A stretch of 64,000 nt of DNA, taken from assembly GCA_904393115.1 (NCBI GenBank), contig CAJFMX010000008.1, positions 1 through 64,000 on the forward strand. The letters run 5' to 3'. The translations under genes and the position numbers were made by a program. The first letter of the stretch is position 1, and every line of letters starts with the position of its first letter. The DNA comes from an uncultured Clostridia bacterium (GTDB lineage: Bacteria; Bacillota; Clostridia; Christensenellales; UBA1750). Under the pieces are notes generated by a model. It worked only from the letters and a program-made list of their open reading frames with translations. It was not told where the DNA came from and searched no databases. Below are positions 21,846-31,519 of the stretch, piece after piece.

Positions 21846-23585
21846 TCAAGGCCTTTCCCCTGTTTTTTGCGCAAACGAAACGAAGAAGGCCCTCTGCGGC
21901 AAATGGGCTCGCCCGAAGGGCGGGGCCGTTTGCCGCGGGGGGCCTTGTGCGACGGCCGGGGCTCCCCTTGCGGGAGTCCCGGCCGTCGCGCACACGTCGA
22001 GGGTTGCTGGGGTGGGGCGGGGAACGCTATCGCGCCGCGCGGACGTCCTCGAATTCCTGCTGGATCTCCTGCGAGGGCGGGGCGGCGCGGTCACCAGCGA
22101 GGCCACGACGATGCACAGGCAGGAGACGAGGAAGGCGGGCAGCAGCTCGTAGATGTCCCAAATGCCGCCCAGGGGCCGCACGAGCAGGTTCCAAATGAAG
22201 ACCATCGCGCCGCCGCTGATCATCCCGGCGATGGCGCCGGCGCGGTTCATGCGCTTCCAGAAGAGGCTGAAGAGCATCAGCGGTCCAAAGGTCGCGCCGA
22301 ATCCCGCCCAGGCAAAGCTGACGATGGTGAAGATGACGCTGTTTTCGTCCAGGGCAATGACGATGGCGATGAGCGCGATGAGCAGCAGCGTCACGCGCGA
22401 GACGAGGAGCACCTGCCGGTCCGTCGCCTTTTTATGCAGAAGGCCCTGGTAGATGTTCTTGGCAAAGGCCGAGGCCGCGATCAGCAGATAGGAGTCGGAG
22501 GAGCTGATCGTCGCGGCGAGGATGCCGGCCATGACCAGGCCCGCAAGCACCGGCGGCAGCAGGTTGGTCGCCAGCAGGATGAACACGTTCTCCGCCTCGG
22601 AGGAGGTGGTCAGCGCCGTGGGATACAGCGCCCGGCCGACGATGCCGATGAACACCGCGACCGCCAGGGAGATGAGCACCCAGACCGTCGCGATGCGGCG
22701 GGACTGCGTGAGCTCCCGCTCGGAGCGGATGGCCATGAACCGCAGCAGCACCTGCGGCATTCCGAAGTAGCCAAGGCCCCAGGCCATCATGGAGACGATG
22801 CTCAGCGCGCCATAGGGCTGCGCCTCGCCGAAGAGGGGTGCGCCGTTTTCCACCTGCTGCACGCCGTCCACCGTCACGGGCGAGGCCAGGCCGAAGAATT
22901 CAAAGAACCCGGGGATGGACTGCGCGTTCTCCATCACCGCGGAGGGGCCGCCCGCCGCGATGGTCGCGGTGGTGACGATCACGATCAGCGCCACGATCAT
23001 CACCAGCGCCTGCATGAAGTCCGAGGCGCTCTCGGCCAGGAATCCGCCGATGAGCGTGTAGAGCAGCACGAACACTGCGCCCACGATCATCATGGCCACG
23101 TAGTCAAACCCGAAGAGCGTGGAGAAGAGCTTGCCGCAGGTGACCAGGCAGCTGGCGGCATAGACCGTGAAGAACACCAGGATGAACAGGGCTGCGATGG
23201 TCATGATGACCTTGCCCTTCTCGTGGAAGCGGTTGGAGAAGAACTCCGGCAGCGTGATGGCGTTGCCCGCGCGCTCGCTGTAGCGGCGCAGCCGGCGCGA
23301 GACGATCAGCCAGTTGACATACGTGCCCACCGCAAGGCCGATGGCCGTCCAGGCCGCGTCGGCGAGGCCGCACCAATAGGCCAGCCCCGGCAGGCCCATC
23401 AGCAGCCAGCCGGACATGTCCGAGGCCTCGGCGCTCATGGCCGTGACCCACGGGCCCAGCGTGCGCCCGCCCAGGAAGTAGTTGTCGGAGCTCGCGTTGG
23501 AGCGCCGGGCAAAGGCCAAGCCGATGCCGATGACCGCCAGCATGTACACGAGCATGGTGATTGCGATCTGGATCGCGTCTCCCAT
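21846..23585 (-). CDS. putP: Sodium/proline symporter, 3' end frameshifted
   Basis: The SLC5-type transporter has about 12-13 hydrophobic helices, with SAEASDMSGWLLMGLPG near 50 and YGALSIVSMMAWGLGYFGMP in the middle, typical of PutP. It imports proline with sodium. The open frame gives 579 residues, but the last 72 or so (after VTAPP) are Arg/Pro-rich and unlike any transporter. One base shift near 22080 restores a normal tail (SQEIQQEFEDVRAAR) and a TAG at 22027. Hairpins follow that stop. So the true product is about 519 residues, or the C-terminus carries a frameshift or read error. Confidence 0.9.
   Translation of the reverse strand: MGDAIQIAITMLVYMLAVIGIGLAFARRSNASSDNYFLGGRTLGPWVTAMSAEASDMSGWLLMGLPGLAYWCGLADAAWTAIGLAVGTYVNWLIVSRRLRRYSERAGNAITLPEFFSNRFHEKGKVIMTIAALFILVFFTVYAASCLVTCGKLFSTLFGFDYVAMMIVGAVFVLLYTLIGGFLAESASDFMQALVMIVALIVIVTTATIAAGGPSAVMENAQSIPGFFEFFGLASPVTVDGVQQVENGAPLFGEAQPYGALSIVSMMAWGLGYFGMPQVLLRFMAIRSERELTQSRRIATVWVLISLAVAVFIGIVGRALYPTALTTSSEAENVFILLATNLLPPVLAGLVMAGILAATISSSDSYLLIAASAFAKNIYQGLLHKKATDRQVLLVSRVTLLLIALIAIVIALDENSVIFTIVSFAWAGFGATFGPLMLFSLFWKRMNRAGAIAGMISGGAMVFIWNLLVRPLGGIWDIYELLPAFLVSCLCIVVASLVTAPPRPRRRSSRNSRTSARRDSVPRPTPATLDVCATAGTPARGAPAVAQGPPRQTAPPFGRAHLPQRAFFVSFAQKTGERP
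21886..21993 (-). terminator. Two tandem hairpins after putP
   Basis: One hairpin at 21947-21993 pairs GACGGCCGGGGCTCCC with GGGAGTCCCGGCCGTC. A second at 21886-21946 pairs AAGGCC...GCGGCAAATGGGC with the complementary stretch GGGCGGGGCCGTTTGCCGC and GGCCTT. Both lie after the expected putP stop at 22027, but inside the frame-shifted extension that runs on to 21846. This supports the earlier stop. Confidence 0.65.
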
Positions 23586-23690
23586 AGGGACCCCTCCTCT
23601 ATCAAATTAAAAAAATCGCGGGGCAGACTGCGGGGGATTTTCATCCGCCGCAGCTGCCGCCGCGTTGCGGAGCCGTTAGTGGGCGCAAAA

Positions 23691-25085
23691 TTATTTTGCC
23701 GCCTTCTCCTTCTTTTCGCCGATGCTCAGAAGGAGGTTGAGCAGGATGCCGAAGATCGCGGCGCCCGCAATGCAGGGCACCTGGATGCCGAAGAAGGGAA
23801 TGTTGCCGCCGAAGGCATAGTTGCCGCCGATGCCGATGACCATGATGGAGGCGATGACCGCGATGTTCTTCGAGGAGAACATATCCACCTTGTGGTCGAT
23901 CATGATGGCGATGCCCTGGGCCGCGATGGCGCCGAAGAGATAGATCTCCAGGCCGCCGATGACCGCCAGCGGAATGCCGTAGATCACCTGGATGAGGGGC
24001 GTGAAGAAGCTGACCACCATGGCGATGATGGCCGCGGCAACGAGCACCGGGACCGAGAAGACCTTGGTGATGGCCATGGTGCTGATGTTTTCGCCGTAGT
24101 TGGTGCCGGCCGGGCCGCCGACGACGCCCGAGATCATGTCGCAGATGCCGTCGCCGATCAGGTTGCGGTCCAGCATATCCACGAGGCTGTAGCCGAGCTT
24201 CTTGCCCTTGCGGCGGGCCACGTCATTGACATAGATGTCCAGCTGGTACATGTGCGCCGTGGACTCGGGGATGGTGGCGATGGCGATCGGCATGATCGCT
24301 GCGGCCGCCGTCCAGGAGACCTTGGGCAGGGAGAAGGCGGGCACGGCGAAGATCGAGCCGTCCCCGAGCTTCCACAGGGAGGCGTCCAGCGCCGCAGCGG
24401 GCATGGCGCGGAACAGGTTGGCCCAGTCCACCGCGTAGGCGATGCCGGCCACCGCGCACCCCGTCAGCGCGCCAAGGAGCAGCGGCAGCTGCCCCAGGAA
24501 GCCCTTGAGGTAGCGGGAATAGAGAATCGTGGACACGAGCGTCACCAGCGCCACGACGATCCAGGCCGTGCTCTCGGCCGTGACCTCCGTCACGTTCGGG
24601 ATGGCGTCGGAGAGCGCGTTGCCCGCCAGCGTCAGGCCGATGATCATGGCCACCGGGCCGGTGATGGACGCCGGAAGGATGGTCTCCACCGCCTTGCGGC
24701 CGAAGAAGCGCACCAGCAGGCCCGCGGCGATGGACACAAAGCCGGAGAGGATGATGCCGAACTGCGCGTACTGGATGGCCTCCGTGGGCAGGATGCCGTC
24801 CACCTTGGCAAAGCCCTCCGCCGCGCACATGCTGGCGATGGCCGTAAGGTAGGCAAAGCTGGAGCCGTAGTACAGCGGGATCTTTCTTCCCGTGATCAGA
24901 ATGAAGCACAGCGTCGCAAGTCCGCTGGCAAAGATGGTCGTCGAAACCTGGAAGCCGGTGACCAGCGCCACGGTGACGGTTGCGGGGAACATGACGATGA
25001 CCTGTTGGATGGCGTACAGGATCAGCCGAATCCAGCTCGGCCGCTCCTCCGGCAGGTAGCCTACTTCGGATCGAAGTTCTTTCAT
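23691..25085 (-). CDS. Uracil/xanthine permease, NCS2 family
   Basis: The 464-residue transporter has the NCS2/UraA layout: FPATVTVALVTGFQVS, YYGSSFAYLTAIASM (the family's substrate half-helix), then GPVAMIIGLTLAGNAL and IATIPESTAHMYQLD with the conserved Glu, and GGPAGTNYGENISTMAITKV. It imports uracil or a xanthine-type base by proton symport. The start is the ATG at 25085; longer frames run into the leader. A structured leader and a consensus promoter precede it. The salvage enzyme upp is in the same window (27698), supporting uracil as cargo. Confidence 0.92.
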   Translation of the reverse strand: MKELRSEVGYLPEERPSWIRLILYAIQQVIVMFPATVTVALVTGFQVSTTIFASGLATLCFILITGRKIPLYYGSSFAYLTAIASMCAAEGFAKVDGILPTEAIQYAQFGIILSGFVSIAAGLLVRFFGRKAVETILPASITGPVAMIIGLTLAGNALSDAIPNVTEVTAESTAWIVVALVTLVSTILYSRYLKGFLGQLPLLLGALTGCAVAGIAYAVDWANLFRAMPAAALDASLWKLGDGSIFAVPAFSLPKVSWTAAAAIMPIAIATIPESTAHMYQLDIYVNDVARRKGKKLGYSLVDMLDRNLIGDGICDMISGVVGGPAGTNYGENISTMAITKVFSVPVLVAAAIIAMVVSFFTPLIQVIYGIPLAVIGGLEIYLFGAIAAQGIAIMIDHKVDMFSSKNIAVIASIMVIGIGGNYAFGGNIPFFGIQVPCIAGAAIFGILLNLLLSIGEKKEKAAK

Positions 25086-25112
25086 GTGTGAGCGTCCTCT
25101 CCTCTTCTTGCT

Positions 25113-25178
25113 TTGAGACGCGCCTTTTCCCGCCCCCCTGAGCCGGGGAGCTTTGTGGGATGGGGCGTTTGGTCTCAA
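25113..25178 (-). promoter_or_regulatory. Structured 5' leader of the NCS2 permease gene
   Basis: TTGAGAC at the very start of the transcript (25178-25172) pairs with GTCTCAA (25119-25113). Inside, CGCC pairs with GGCG, and a C-rich segment pairs with GGGG around GGCTCA. The ribosome site GGAGAGG lies just after the closing stem. I cannot match it to purine, PreQ1 or PyrR-type leaders. Confidence 0.55.
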
Positions 25179-25186
25179 TTGTTCTA

Positions 25187-25215
25187 ATTATAGACGATCA
25201 AAGGGGGAGTTTCAA
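25187..25215 (-). promoter_or_regulatory. Promoter of the NCS2 permease gene
   Basis: TTGAAA (25215-25210), 17-bp spacer and TATAAT (25192-25187) on the minus strand. The start site would fall at about 25180, directly at the first base of the leader stem. Confidence 0.75.
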
Positions 25216-25330
25216 CACTTTTTCCCAAAATTTCGCTCAGTCCCCTGGAAATGCGCCGCGTTCTGCGTTCTGTGCAATTTTTCGCAGGAAATTTTGCGAA
25301 TACGCCGCCGCACGAGGCGGCAAAAAAACA

Positions 25331-25364
25331 AAAGGCCAGGAAACGCGGAGTTTCCCGGCCTTTT
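25331..25364 (-). terminator. Terminator of tRNA-Arg
   Basis: AAAGGCCAGGAAAC and GTTTCCCGGCCTTT-type arms pair with one mismatch. On the minus strand the T-rich TGTTTTTTTG follows. It begins right after the tRNA 3' end. Confidence 0.75.
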
Positions 25365-25440
25365 TGGTGCGCCTGACAGGATTCGAACCTGCGGTCTCCC
25401 GAGTCGGAGTCGGACACTCTATCCACTGAGCTACAGGCGC
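25365..25440 (-). tRNA. tRNA-Arg (CCG)
   Basis: The minus strand gives acceptor GCGCCTG/CAGGCGC with encoded ACCA, D arm GCTCAGTGGATAGAGT, and anticodon stem TCCGA/TCGGG around CTCCGAC (anticodon CCG). The T arm contains GGTTCGAATCC. All stems close, with one G-U pair in the anticodon stem. Confidence 0.93.
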
Positions 25441-25540
25441 GCTTGAAAGCCTATACAGTATAGCACAATTTTCCCGCGAGCTCAAGGGGGGCGGGGCAAA
25501 AAATCCCGTGCGTTTTTTCCGCCCCCGCTCGCCCGGGGCC

Positions 25541-27016
25541 CTAGAGCAGGATGCAGATCATGCCGCCGCTGCCCTCGTTGATGATGCGGGAAAGGGTTTC
25601 GCGCGTCTTCTGCTGCGCGTCCTCGGGCATGCGCATGAGCTTGCCGGCGAGGCCTTCGCGCACGAGGTCGTGCAGGGATTTGCCAAAGATGTTCGTGCTC
25701 CAGAGCTTGGCGGGGTTGTTCTCAAACTCGGAAAGGAGGTAGTGGACCATGTCCTCGCTCTCCTTCTCCGAGCCGAGGATGGGGTTGACCTCGGTGGCGA
25801 TGTCCACGCGGATCATGTGCAGGCTGGGCGCGGAGGCCTTCAGCCGCACGCCGTAGCTGCCGCCGTGGCGGGTGATCTCGGGCTCGGCGAGCGTCAGCTC
25901 CTCCATGGCCGGGGCGACGAGGCCATAGCCCGTGGTCTTGACCGATTCCAGCGCGTCGGCCACGCGGTCGTACTCGCGCTTTGCCGCGACAAGGTCCGTC
26001 ATCATGGCCATCAGGTGCGCGTCGGAGCGGATCTCCTCCCCGCAGCGGCGGCTGAGCACCTCGTAGAAGAGGCCCTCCCGCAGGGGCAGGCCGAGCGTGA
26101 TGCGCCCGGTTCCCAGGTCCATGTCCTCGACAAAGGGGGCCTTGGCGTCCTCCATCTCAAAGCGGCCGATCATGCGGTCGATGTCGCGTACGTGCGCAAG
26201 GTCCTGTCCGCTCTGCTGCACGGCCGAAAGGATCGCCTGGGGCAGGTCCTCGTCCTCGGGCAGGGCCTGGACCCAGGTGGGCAGGTCCACGATGACCTCG
26301 CGCAGGGGGAACTCGTAGAGCACGGTGCGCAGCAGGCTCGCCAGGTCCTCCTGCGTCAGGTGCAGCACGTCCAGCAGCAGCGCGGGAACGTCGTACTTCT
26401 CCGTAAGGTCCTCCGCCAGGCGCCGGGCCTCCGGGGAATCGGGCGCTGCGGAGTTGAGCACGAGCACAAAGGGCTTGCCGCTGCGCTTGAGGGCGGAGAC
26501 CGCCTTCTCCTCCGCCTCGACATAGCCGAGCCGGTCGATCCCGGAGAAGCTGCCGTCGGTCGTGACGAGGATGCCGATGGTCGAGTGCTCGCCGATGACC
26601 TTGTCGGTGCCCACCTCGGCGGCCTGGGCAAAGGGGATCTCCTTCTCGAACCAGGGGGTGCGGACCATGCGCTGCGTCCCCTCCTCGTCCGCGCCCAACG
26701 CGCCCTCGACCATGTAGCCCACGCAGTCCACGAACCGGACCGAGAGGTCGCCGACGCCCTCCATGTCCAGGGAGACGGGCTCCGCGGGCACAAAGCGCGG
26801 CTGGGTGGTCATGATGCTCTTGCCCGAGCCGGACTGCGGCACCTCGTCGACCATGCGCTCCTTGCGGTAGCTCTCGGGGAGGTTGGGCAGGACCATTTGC
26901 TCCATCATCTGCGCGATGAGCGTGGACTTCCCCGTGCGCACCGGCCCCACCACGCCGATGAACACCGTGCCGTCGCACCGGGTGGCAATGTCGCGGTATA
27001 TATCGTATCGTTCCAT
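25541..27016 (-). CDS. spoIVA: Stage IV sporulation protein A (spore coat morphogenetic ATPase)
   Basis: The 491-residue protein opens with MERYDIYRDIATRCDGTVFI then GVVGPVRTGKST (Walker A at 24-32) and MVDEVPQSGSGKSIMTTQP. DMEGVGDLSVRFVDCVGYMV is also typical of SpoIVA. It hydrolyses ATP to polymerise on the forespore outer membrane as the coat basement layer, and ends in the conserved hydrophobic ICILL. Length matches Bacillus SpoIVA. In Bacillus it is anchored by SpoVM, which I do not find here. A sequence CATACGCT about 38 bases upstream resembles a SigE -10 box; this is tentative. Confidence 0.97.
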   Translation of the reverse strand: MERYDIYRDIATRCDGTVFIGVVGPVRTGKSTLIAQMMEQMVLPNLPESYRKERMVDEVPQSGSGKSIMTTQPRFVPAEPVSLDMEGVGDLSVRFVDCVGYMVEGALGADEEGTQRMVRTPWFEKEIPFAQAAEVGTDKVIGEHSTIGILVTTDGSFSGIDRLGYVEAEEKAVSALKRSGKPFVLVLNSAAPDSPEARRLAEDLTEKYDVPALLLDVLHLTQEDLASLLRTVLYEFPLREVIVDLPTWVQALPEDEDLPQAILSAVQQSGQDLAHVRDIDRMIGRFEMEDAKAPFVEDMDLGTGRITLGLPLREGLFYEVLSRRCGEEIRSDAHLMAMMTDLVAAKREYDRVADALESVKTTGYGLVAPAMEELTLAEPEITRHGGSYGVRLKASAPSLHMIRVDIATEVNPILGSEKESEDMVHYLLSEFENNPAKLWSTNIFGKSLHDLVREGLAGKLMRMPEDAQQKTRETLSRIINEGSGGMICILL

Positions 27017-27072
27017 GAATGTTCCCTCCCGTACACATCAGGTTGTTCCAGCGTATGCGGGCGGAAAGGGGA

Positions 27073-27624
27073 CTAGAACCGGGTTTGAGGCGCACAAAGC
27101 TCGGGAATGCGCTCTGCGCGCACCCGGCCAAGCAGCGCGCACAGGGCGGGGAAGCCGGCGCGCAGGCGGGCCTCCAGCGCGTCGGCGTCGGCCCGGGCGC
27201 GCGCGGCCTCCGCGCTGGAGACGAGGCCCGCGTCCACGGCGGCGCGCAGCTCCGCCTCGTCCAGGCGGAAGACGCGGCCGTCCGGCTCGGCCACCACGTC
27301 GAGGAACAGGTCCTCAAAGTGGGAATCCGGGCCGTTGAGCGCGTTGCCGCGGGTGATGTCGAAATAGAGCTGCTCCAGCTGACCATCCGGCCGGAAGAAG
27401 GCTGTGCACCACCAGCGCTCGCCCTGCGGCGCGAGCTGCAGCCAGTCGTACCCGGCGCCGCAGAGCAGGCGGTCCCCGTCCATCAGGGGCACCTGCACGC
27501 GGTCCACGCGCAGCAGCGCCGCGACGCCCTGGACGCCAAAGCCCGCAAAGCCGCCCCAGGCAAAGCGCATCTCCCAGCCGCCCCACCACTCGGCGCGGCG
27601 GAGCGTCTTTCGCTTGATCTCGAT
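27073..27624 (-). CDS. DUF402 domain protein with non-ATG start
   Basis: The 183-residue frame begins EIKRKTLRRAEWWGGWE, the usual DUF402 opening, and continues through GAGYDWLQLAPQGERWW, QLYFDITRGNALNG and the metal-site-like FEDLFLDVVAEPDGRVF. DUF402 proteins are nucleoside di/triphosphate phosphohydrolases or RNA-associated. No ATG, GTG or TTG precedes the family start. AGGAGGG sits 6-7 bases before an ATC at 27624. The first in-frame ATG (27570) would remove the conserved KRK motif. So either ATC is used or the start is mutated. Confidence 0.78.
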   Translation of the reverse strand: MEIKRKTLRRAEWWGGWEMRFAWGGFAGFGVQGVAALLRVDRVQVPLMDGDRLLCGAGYDWLQLAPQGERWWCTAFFRPDGQLEQLYFDITRGNALNGPDSHFEDLFLDVVAEPDGRVFRLDEAELRAAVDAGLVSSAEAARARADADALEARLRAGFPALCALLGRVRAERIPELCAPQTRF

Positions 27625-27650
27625 GGGAATCCCTCCTCTTCTGCAAAAAA

Positions 27651-27688
27651 GGCGCGCCGCGGGGAGAAGGACTCTCCCCCGGCGCGCC
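27651..27688 (-). terminator. upp terminator
   Basis: GGCGCGCC (27651-27658) and GGCGCGCC (27681-27688) are self-complementary, with GGGGGAGA/TCTCCCC inside. On the minus strand TTTTTTGC follows. It ends the upp transcript 10 bases after the stop. Confidence 0.85.
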
Positions 27689-27697
27689 CCATGGGAT

Positions 27698-28796
<1,099 letters not shown>

Positions 28797-28879
28797 TGTC
28801 GATTCCCCCTCCCTTTTGCCTTTCAGTATACTCCAAATTCCGCGCGGGCGCAAATCGTTTCGCGCCTTGGAACAGCGCG

Positions 28880-29371
28880 TCAGTCGTTGGGGCTGTAGAC
28901 GCGGCGGATCTCCTCGGCGTGCGCGGGATACAGGCGGATGAGCAGCACCACCAGCGCAAGCTCGATCTGGTCCAGGGTCTTCAGATATACGTCCGCGTCC
29001 CCGCCGAAGGGGTCCTCGATGTCCTGGTCGCGCCCGGCGGCGTAGCCCAGGAGCGTGTGCGTCTTCTCCTCCGCCTCCGGGCAGAGGGCGAGCACGCGCG
29101 CCTTGTGCGAGCGGCCCATGGTGAGCACGAGGTCCGCGTCCTCGATCATGGCGCGGGTGAGCTGGCGCGCGCTGTGGTTGAACAGGTCGCCGCCGCGCTC
29201 GGCGATGACCGCGCAGGCGCCGTAGGAGGCGGGCATGCCCTCGTCGGCGTCCGTGCCCGCGGAGAGGACCTCCAGGTCCTCGATCTCGAGCTGCTCGGCC
29301 ATGCGGCGCAGGAGCTCCTCGGCCATGGCGGAGCGGCAGGTGTTGCCCGTGCAGACAAAGAGTACGTTCAT
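28880..29371 (-). CDS. ywlE: Protein-arginine phosphatase, LMW-PTP fold
   Basis: The 163-residue LMW-PTP-fold enzyme has the active loop CTGNTCRS (7-14, Cys7/Arg13) and the general acid in DIEDPFGG. Thr11 within the loop is the residue linked to phosphoarginine preference in Bacillus YwlE, where it reverses McsB-type protein arginine phosphorylation. Here that assignment is inferred; mcsB is not in the window. The start overlaps the sua5 stop by 4 bases (ATGA). Confidence 0.88.
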   Translation of the reverse strand: MNVLFVCTGNTCRSAMAEELLRRMAEQLEIEDLEVLSAGTDADEGMPASYGACAVIAERGGDLFNHSARQLTRAMIEDADLVLTMGRSHKARVLALCPEAEEKTHTLLGYAAGRDQDIEDPFGGDADVYLKTLDQIELALVVLLIRLYPAHAEEIRRVYSPND

Positions 29372-30414
29372 GCGCGATCCTCCTTCGCATCGTCCAGGCG
29401 CACGACGGTGAAGCCCGCCGCGCGCTCCACGCGGTTCATGACCGCAAGGCCCACGCCGGCAAGGTCCAGCCCCTCGGCGTAGACGCGGGTATAGCCCTTC
29501 TCGTCCGCGGCGCGCAGGGCGGCAAAGAGGTTGTGGGCGTAGTCCTCCGGCGTGCTGCCCGCCGACAGCACGGGCACCTCCCCGTACAGGCCGCGGTTCT
29601 TCTCCAGGCAGAGCGCGCAGGGGCGCGCGTCCTCCCGGGCGTGGGCGCGGACATAGGCGCCGCGGGCCGCGTCCCCGCCCAGGACCACGACGACCTGGGC
29701 CCGGGGCGCGTAGTGCCGGTGCTTAAGGCCCGGGCTCAGCGCCTTTTCTCCCTCGGGCAGGGGCTCCATGACGCCCTTGCCCAGGGCCACCGGCTCGCCG
29801 AGGGCCGCCTCCAGCATCTCGCGGGTGACGCCGCCGGGCCGCAGCAGCACGGCCGGGCCGCGGCTCAGGTCCACGACCGTGGACTCCAGGCCGACCTGGC
29901 AGGGCCCGCCGTCCAGGATGAGCGGGATGCGGCCCTGCAGGTCGTGGAGCACGTGCTCGGCGGTGGTGGTGCTCGGCCGGCCGGAGAGGTTGGCGCTGGG
30001 CGCGGCCAGGGGCCGGCCGGCCGCGTCGATCAGCGCGCGGGCGACGGGGTGCACGGGGAAGCGCACCGCCACGGTGTCCAGCCCCGCCGTGACCTCCGCA
30101 GGGATGGCGGGCGCCTTCTCCAGGATCATGGTCAGGGGCCCGGGCCAAAAGGCGGAAAGGAGCTTCTTCGCGCGCTCGGGCACCTGGCGCACGACGCCGG
30201 GGAGCTGGGAAAGGTCGCTGATGTGGACGATGAGCGGGTTGTCCGCGGGCCGGCCCTTTGCCGCAAAGACGGAGAGGGCGGCCTTGGGATTCGTGGCGTC
30301 CGCCGCAAGGCCGTAGACCGTCTCCGTCGGCATCCCGACCAGGCCGCCTGCGCGCAGGATCTCGCCGGCAAGGCGGAGGTTTTCCTCCGTCGGGGGGCAG
30401 ATTCGGGTTTCCAT
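29368..30414 (-). CDS. L-threonylcarbamoyladenylate synthase, Sua5 type
   Basis: The 348-residue Sua5 protein uses threonine, bicarbonate and ATP to make threonylcarbamoyl-AMP for tRNA t6A. The YrdC domain (1-205) has GLVGMPTETVYGLAADA, KGRPADNPL, AFWPGPLT, VAVRFPVHPVARAL and SANLSGRPSTTTAEHV. The C-terminal Sua5 domain (about 230-348) begins after SPGLKHRHYAP. This is the long form, as in Bacillus YwlC. It lies downstream of prfA/prmC in the conserved rpmE-prfA-prmC-ywlC order. Confidence 0.95.
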   Translation of the reverse strand: METRICPPTEENLRLAGEILRAGGLVGMPTETVYGLAADATNPKAALSVFAAKGRPADNPLIVHISDLSQLPGVVRQVPERAKKLLSAFWPGPLTMILEKAPAIPAEVTAGLDTVAVRFPVHPVARALIDAAGRPLAAPSANLSGRPSTTTAEHVLHDLQGRIPLILDGGPCQVGLESTVVDLSRGPAVLLRPGGVTREMLEAALGEPVALGKGVMEPLPEGEKALSPGLKHRHYAPRAQVVVVLGGDAARGAYVRAHAREDARPCALCLEKNRGLYGEVPVLSAGSTPEDYAHNLFAALRAADEKGYTRVYAEGLDLAGVGLAVMNRVERAAGFTVVRLDDAKEDRA

Positions 30415-30445
30415 GTGTGTTCCTTCCCTTCTGAAGCGGCGCGGC

Positions 30446-31519
30446 TCAGCCGATGTCCTCGGCGGCCAGGCGGGCCGTCTGGTCGGCAAAGATGAGGGCG
30501 TCCAGCAGCTCGTCCATGTCGCCGTTTAAGAACTGCTGCAGCTTGTAGAGCGTCAGGTTGATGCGGTGGTCCGTGACGCGGCCCTGGGGATAGTTATAGG
30601 TGCGGATGCGCTCGGACCGGTCGCCGGAGCCGACCTGGCTCTTGCGGAAGGCGGAGACCTCCTCCTGCCGCTCCTGCTGGGCCTTGTCCCACAGGCGCGC
30701 GCGGAGCATGCGCATGGCCTGCTCGCGGTTCTGGATCTGGCTGCGCTCGTTCTGGCACTGGACGACGATGCCGGTCGGGATGTGCGTGATGCGCACGGCC
30801 GAGTCCGTGCGGTTGACGTGCTGGCCGCCCGCGCCGCCCGCGCGGTAGGTGTCGATGCGCAGGTCGTTCGGGTTGATCTCGACCTCCACGTCGTCCACCT
30901 CGGGCATGACGGCGACGGTGGCGGCGGAGGTGTGGATGCGGCCGCCGCTCTCGGTCTCCGGCACGCGCTGGACGCGGTGCGCGCCGCTCTCGTACTTCAG
31001 GCGCGAATACGCGCCCTGGCCCTCGATGCGCAGGGAGAGCTCCTTGACGCCGCCCAGCTCCGTCAGGTTCGCGTCCAGCTCCTCGCACCGCCAGCCGCGG
31101 GCGTCGGCGTAGTGGCCGTACATGCGCGCCAGCTCCGAGGCAAAGAGCGCGGCCTCCTCCCCGCCGGTGCCGGCGCGGATCTCCAGGATGACGTTGCGCT
31201 CGTCGTTGGGGTCCTTGGGCAGCAGCAGGAGCTGCAGGCGCTTCTCCAGCTCCTCCTTGCGGGGCTCGAGCTGGGCGATCTCCTCCTTGGCCATCTCGCG
31301 CAGGTCGGCGTCCTCGAGCATCTCGCGGGCGCCCGCGAGGTTGTCGACCGTGGCCCTGTACTCGCGGTAGGCGGCCATCAGCTCCTCCATGTCCGCGTGC
31401 TCCTTCATGAGCCGGCGGAAGTTGTCCATGTCCGCGACCGTCTCCGGCTGCGAGAGGCGCGTCTGCAGCTCGTCGTAGCGCGCGGCCAGCGCCTCGAGCT
31501 TTTCCATCAGATTGACCAT
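30446..31519 (-). CDS. prfA: Peptide chain release factor 1
   Basis: The 357-residue RF1 ends translation at UAA/UAG. The GGQ loop [15 protein letters not shown] places GGQ at 231-233, with codon-recognition [12 protein letters not shown] (188-199) including the PxT-like stretch. The coiled N-terminal domain is complete. The start ATG at 31519 lies within the last codons of prmC (13-base overlap). PrmC methylates the Gln of this GGQ, so the pair is functionally linked. Confidence 0.98.
   Translation of the reverse strand: MVNLMEKLEALAARYDELQTRLSQPETVADMDNFRRLMKEHADMEELMAAYREYRATVDNLAGAREMLEDADLREMAKEEIAQLEPRKEELEKRLQLLLLPKDPNDERNVILEIRAGTGGEEAALFASELARMYGHYADARGWRCEELDANLTELGGVKELSLRIEGQGAYSRLKYESGAHRVQRVPETESGGRIHTSAATVAVMPEVDDVEVEINPNDLRIDTYRAGGAGGQHVNRTDSAVRITHIPTGIVVQCQNERSQIQNREQAMRMLRARLWDKAQQERQEEVSAFRKSQVGSGDRSERIRTYNYPQGRVTDHRINLTLYKLQQFLNGDMDELLDALIFADQTARLAAEDIG

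Noticed and set aside
20706-25091. 1461-residue open frame on the plus strand
   Set aside because: It is antisense to DUF362 copy C, putP and the NCS2 permease; His/Asp/Arg-rich low-complexity text typical of the complement of membrane-protein genes.
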